Source: Halomonas dongshanensis
GTDB lineage: Bacteria > Pseudomonadota > Gammaproteobacteria > Pseudomonadales > Halomonadaceae
Length of the DNA stretch: 64,000 nucleotides
Direction: 5' to 3'
Assembly: GCF_024790395.1 (NCBI RefSeq)
Contig: NZ_JAJISC010000001.1
Coordinates: 124,001-188,000, forward strand
The translations under genes and the position numbers were made by a program. A model generated the notes under the pieces. It ran no database searches and had not been told where the DNA came from. It saw only the letters and a list, made by a program, of their open reading frames with translations. Positions 61,357 to 64,000 of this stretch are shown piece after piece; the stretch's first letter is position 1; every line of letters begins with the position of its first letter.

Positions 61357-63428
61357 GCGCCCTCGACGCTCCGGTGACCGCGCTCAAGGGTGTCGGCGAA
61401 GCGCTGGCGCAGAAGCTTGGGCGCCTGGGTATCGAGCGCGTCGCCGATCTCCTATTCCACCTGCCGCTGCGCTATCAGGACCGCACGCGCCTGACGCCCA
61501 TCGGCACCCTGCGCGCCACCCAGGAGGCGGTGATCGAAGGCGAGGTCACGGCCAGCGATGTGGTCAAGGGGCGCAGGCGTAGCCTGTTGGTGCGTGTGCG
61601 CGACAAAAGCGGGGTGATGAGTCTGCGCTTTTTCCACTTCTCGCCTGCCCAGCAGCAACAGCTGCGCCCTGGGGCCGTCGTGCGCGCCTTTGGCGAGGCG
61701 CGCGCGGGGGCTACGGGGCTTGAGATCTATCACCCTGAATACCGCCTGCACGGCGGCGATGCGCCGGTAGAGGAGTACTTCACGCCGATCTACCCGACGA
61801 CCGAAGGGCTCAATCAGGCACGCCTGCGTGCCCTTGCCCAGCAGGCGCTGGCGCTGCTCGACGAAGCCCCAGAAGCACTGCCTGAGGCAGTTCCCGACGC
61901 CCTACGCCAGCGCTTTCGACTGCCCGGGCTACACGCCTGCCTGCATCTCTTGCACCAGCCGCCGCCAGACGTGGATATCGAGCTGCTCGCCAGCGGCCGT
62001 CACCCGGCGACGCGACGGCTGGCGCTAGAGGAGCTTTTGGCGCACCAACTGAGCCTGCGCGAAATGCGCCTGCGGATTCAGGCCGACGGCGCGCCTGCCT
62101 TGCCCTCGGGGCGCAGCCTGCAGGCACGTTTTCTGGCCAAGCTCCCCTTTGCTCTGACCGGTGCCCAACGCCGCGTGCTCGAAGAGATCACCCTCGATCT
62201 TGGGCGCAGCGCGCCGATGCTGCGCCTGGTACAGGGCGACGTGGGCTCGGGCAAGACGGTGGTAGCGGCCATGGCGGCATTGGCGGCGCTGGAGGGGGAG
62301 TGCCAGGCGGCGATCATGGCGCCCACCGAGATTCTCGCCGAGCAGCACTACCGCGCGTTCAAAGCTTGGTTCGAGCCGCTGGGTATCGAGGTGGCGTGGC
62401 TAGCGGGCAAGCTCAAGGGCAAGGCGCGTTTGGATGCCAAGTCGGCCATTAGAGACGGTCGGGCGCGCATGGTGGTCGGCACCCACGCGCTTTTTCAAGA
62501 CGACGTGCACTTTCAACGCCTGGGCCTTGCCATCATCGACGAGCAGCACCGCTTTGGCGTCCATCAGCGCCTGGCGCTGCGCGAGAAGGGCGAAGCGGGC
62601 GGGCTCACCCCGCATCAGTTGATCATGACCGCCACGCCGATTCCCCGCACCTTGGCCATGAGCGCCTACGCCGACCTTGATGTGTCGGTGATCGACGAAC
62701 TGCCGCCGGGGCGCACGCCGGTGAAGACCGTGGTGGTCTCGGACGAGCGCCGCCCCGAAGTGGTCGAGCGTATCCGCCGCGCCTGCAGCGATGGCCGCCA
62801 AGCCTACTGGGTCTGCACCCTGATCGAGGAGTCCGAAGCGCTACAGTGTCAGGCCGCCGAGGTGACCCGTGATACGCTCACCGAGGCGCTACCGGAGCTT
62901 GCCATCGGCTTGGTTCACGGGCGCATGAAGGCCAGCGAAAAGGCCGATGTAATGGCCGCGTTCAAGCAAGGGGAGCTCGATCTTCTGGTGGCTACCACGG
63001 TGATCGAGGTAGGCGTGGACGTGCCCAACGCGAGTTTGATGATCATCGAAAACCCCGAACGCCTCGGGCTCTCCCAACTGCATCAGCTGCGCGGGCGCGT
63101 TGGCCGCGGCAGCACCGAGAGCTTTTGCGTGCTGCTCTATCACCCGCCGCTCTCCCAGGGCTCGCGCGAACGGCTCGGGGTGATGCGCGAAACCACCGAT
63201 GGCTTTCGCATCGCCGAAAAAGACCTGGAAATTCGCGGCCCCGGCGAAGTGCTGGGCACCCGCCAGACCGGCCTCGCCCAGATGAAAATCGCCGATCTCG
63301 AGCGCGACGCCGACCTACTCGAACGCATCACCGCCCTAGCCAACGAGTTACAGCACGACGCCCACGCTACCGCCATACTGGTACGCCGCTGGCTCGGCGA
63401 AGCCGCTGGGCGCTATGGGCAGGTGTGA
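61353..63428 (+). CDS. recG: ATP-dependent DNA helicase RecG
   Basis: A 691-aa SF2 helicase (E. coli RecG is 693 aa) that reverses stalled forks and processes Holliday junctions. The wedge domain (about 55-160) has the QQQLRPGAVVRAFGEAR region. Walker A is QGDVGSGKT, motif II is the DEQH box (IIDEQHRFGV), then TATPIPRTLAM, and the C-terminal ATTVIEVGVDVPNA and QLRGRVGRG. Coupled to oxyR by a 4-base overlap. No terminator is evident after it. Confidence 0.96.
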   Translation: MSALDAPVTALKGVGEALAQKLGRLGIERVADLLFHLPLRYQDRTRLTPIGTLRATQEAVIEGEVTASDVVKGRRRSLLVRVRDKSGVMSLRFFHFSPAQQQQLRPGAVVRAFGEARAGATGLEIYHPEYRLHGGDAPVEEYFTPIYPTTEGLNQARLRALAQQALALLDEAPEALPEAVPDALRQRFRLPGLHACLHLLHQPPPDVDIELLASGRHPATRRLALEELLAHQLSLREMRLRIQADGAPALPSGRSLQARFLAKLPFALTGAQRRVLEEITLDLGRSAPMLRLVQGDVGSGKTVVAAMAALAALEGECQAAIMAPTEILAEQHYRAFKAWFEPLGIEVAWLAGKLKGKARLDAKSAIRDGRARMVVGTHALFQDDVHFQRLGLAIIDEQHRFGVHQRLALREKGEAGGLTPHQLIMTATPIPRTLAMSAYADLDVSVIDELPPGRTPVKTVVVSDERRPEVVERIRRACSDGRQAYWVCTLIEESEALQCQAAEVTRDTLTEALPELAIGLVHGRMKASEKADVMAAFKQGELDLLVATTVIEVGVDVPNASLMIIENPERLGLSQLHQLRGRVGRGSTESFCVLLYHPPLSQGSRERLGVMRETTDGFRIAEKDLEIRGPGEVLGTRQTGLAQMKIADLERDADLLERITALANELQHDAHATAILVRRWLGEAAGRYGQV

Positions 63429-63517
63429 GAGCTACGTTACAAGCACCGGTATAGCTTTGGGCTGTGATTGGCGCTCGCTAAGCCGTCTTCGTCAATGCAT
63501 GTATAAACATCCCGGTT

Positions 63518-63702
63518 TTAGTGGCATCGCTGATTAGAACTTTTCGTCTCTTGATGTTTCGCCAGATATTCCCATAACGTCAGGTCTTCCAATGAATCGT
63601 GGGGATGCTCATCGTTGTATTCCATCATCCAAGATGCTGTCAGTTCTCCGGCAGGCCATTCCAACTTTGATCGAACAACCAGTTCGAGGTCCATCTCACC
63701 AG
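63518..63702 (-). pseudogene. C-terminal remnant of an IS3-family transposase
   Basis: The minus strand encodes SWMMEYNDEHPHDSLEDLTL followed by WEYLAKHQ and ten residues to a stop. This matches the end of the IS3-family integrase core (W...YN..RPH.SLG.LTP.E). The upstream 20 codons do not resemble transposase and no start, DDE motifs or inverted repeats are seen, so only the last about 45 residues survive. The surrounding 63.4-64 kb is less GC-rich than recG. Confidence 0.65.
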
Positions 63703-63708
63703 CATGGG

Positions 63709-64000
63709 CTACTCCTGGTAACGGGTTACATTGAGGCTTTTGGGTAAATGGGCGTAGGGGGAGACTAGGTTAGGGCTCCAGCCCAGCTTAACTTCGTTAT
63801 CAGGCAGAAAGTGTACGTGTAGGTAGCGGTCTTCTCCGCTACGTTCAGGGATAGTAACCTCTGCAGTGTGCTCCTCTTCATTGTGAGGTGGGCGTAACGT
63901 AAGCAAGGCCATTGAAGTATCCGTTTGTTGTATTTTCTCGTACTCTTCATATTCTTCTTTTGTAGTGACATCGACATACCACAAAATTTCTGCGCTATCG
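63709..64000 (-). CDS. Unknown protein, N-terminus beyond the window
   Basis: The last 96 residues of an open frame running off the right edge; there is no credible start inside the window. Visible features are acidic and hydrophilic: VTTKEEYEEYEKIQQTD, then HNEEEHTAEVTIPERS, YLHVHFLPDNEVKLGW and the end LNVTRYQE. No signal or membrane segment is in the visible part. Family not recognised. Lower GC and the adjoining transposase remnant suggest acquired DNA. Confidence 0.5.
   Translation of the reverse strand, partial: DSAEILWYVDVTTKEEYEEYEKIQQTDTSMALLTLRPPHNEEEHTAEVTIPERSGEDRYLHVHFLPDNEVKLGWSPNLVSPYAHLPKSLNVTRYQE

Noticed and set aside
1-64000. CRISPR arrays, tRNA or rRNA genes
   Set aside because: No regularly spaced repeats, cloverleaf-type sequences or rRNA signatures were noticed in the intergenic regions; a covariance-model scan was not possible.

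Overview
The window looks like chromosome of a moderately GC-rich gammaproteobacterium, most likely a Halomonas-type halophile. This rests on an NhaD-type Na+/H+ antiporter at the left edge, the orders gmk-rpoZ-spoT-ridA and oxyR-recG, a Crc-like protein with degraded nuclease residues, and a TRAP-fed aromatic catabolic island. No species assignment is possible from the sequence alone.

Layout. (1) 1-10.7 kb is housekeeping sequence: nhaD end, a CBS protein, an OmpR/QseC-type two-component pair, a 27-residue membrane microprotein, cytochrome c5, rep, trmL, pyrE, crc, rph and yicC. (2) 10.8-13.8 kb is an accessory patch: an unrecognised 233-aa protein, an Xre/ImmA-IrrE fusion starting one base after it, and a convergent SEC-C protein. 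(3) 14.1-47.4 kb is a catabolic supercluster. It starts with an imine/amino-acid trio (OCD-like, RidA, DAO-like), followed by two AraC regulators (one FeaR-like), a FeaB-like aldehyde dehydrogenase, a porin, a GMC oxidoreductase, a further AraC regulator and a TRAP transporter. Then come a MobA-like flavin hydroxylase and the homoprotocatechuate meta-cleavage pathway (hpaF-E-D-G-H, hpaA, a second unrelated hpaD, hpaI, gabD), a GltS-like carrier, hpaR, a broken deacetylase gene, an APC permease, and moaF-SDR-SDR-luxR. (4) 47.5-49.1 kb is a decayed type I restriction locus in which only the SoFic-like Fic gene is intact. (5) 49.3-63.4 kb is again mostly core: MHYT-GGDEF-EAL, pirin, an AlkA-like glycosylase, an MFS exporter, a small lipoprotein, an extensin-like protein, gmk-rpoZ-spoT-ridA, an epimerase-like protein and oxyR-recG. 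(6) The right end holds an IS3-type transposase remnant and a partial unknown gene.

How the genes could work together (inference): aromatic amines or amino acids are deaminated and oxidised to arylacetates by amine/imine enzymes and the FeaB-like dehydrogenase, or arylacetates enter by the TRAP system. A single-component flavin hydroxylase then makes homoprotocatechuate in place of HpaBC, which is absent here. Ring cleavage is done by either of two non-homologous dioxygenases, and HpaE/F/G/H/I plus GabD carry the product to pyruvate and succinate. Five AT-rich sites sharing a TTCATTAATAT core lie upstream of dispersed units of this island and suggest a common regulator.

No CRISPR array, rRNA, tRNA, integrase or complete insertion sequence was seen.
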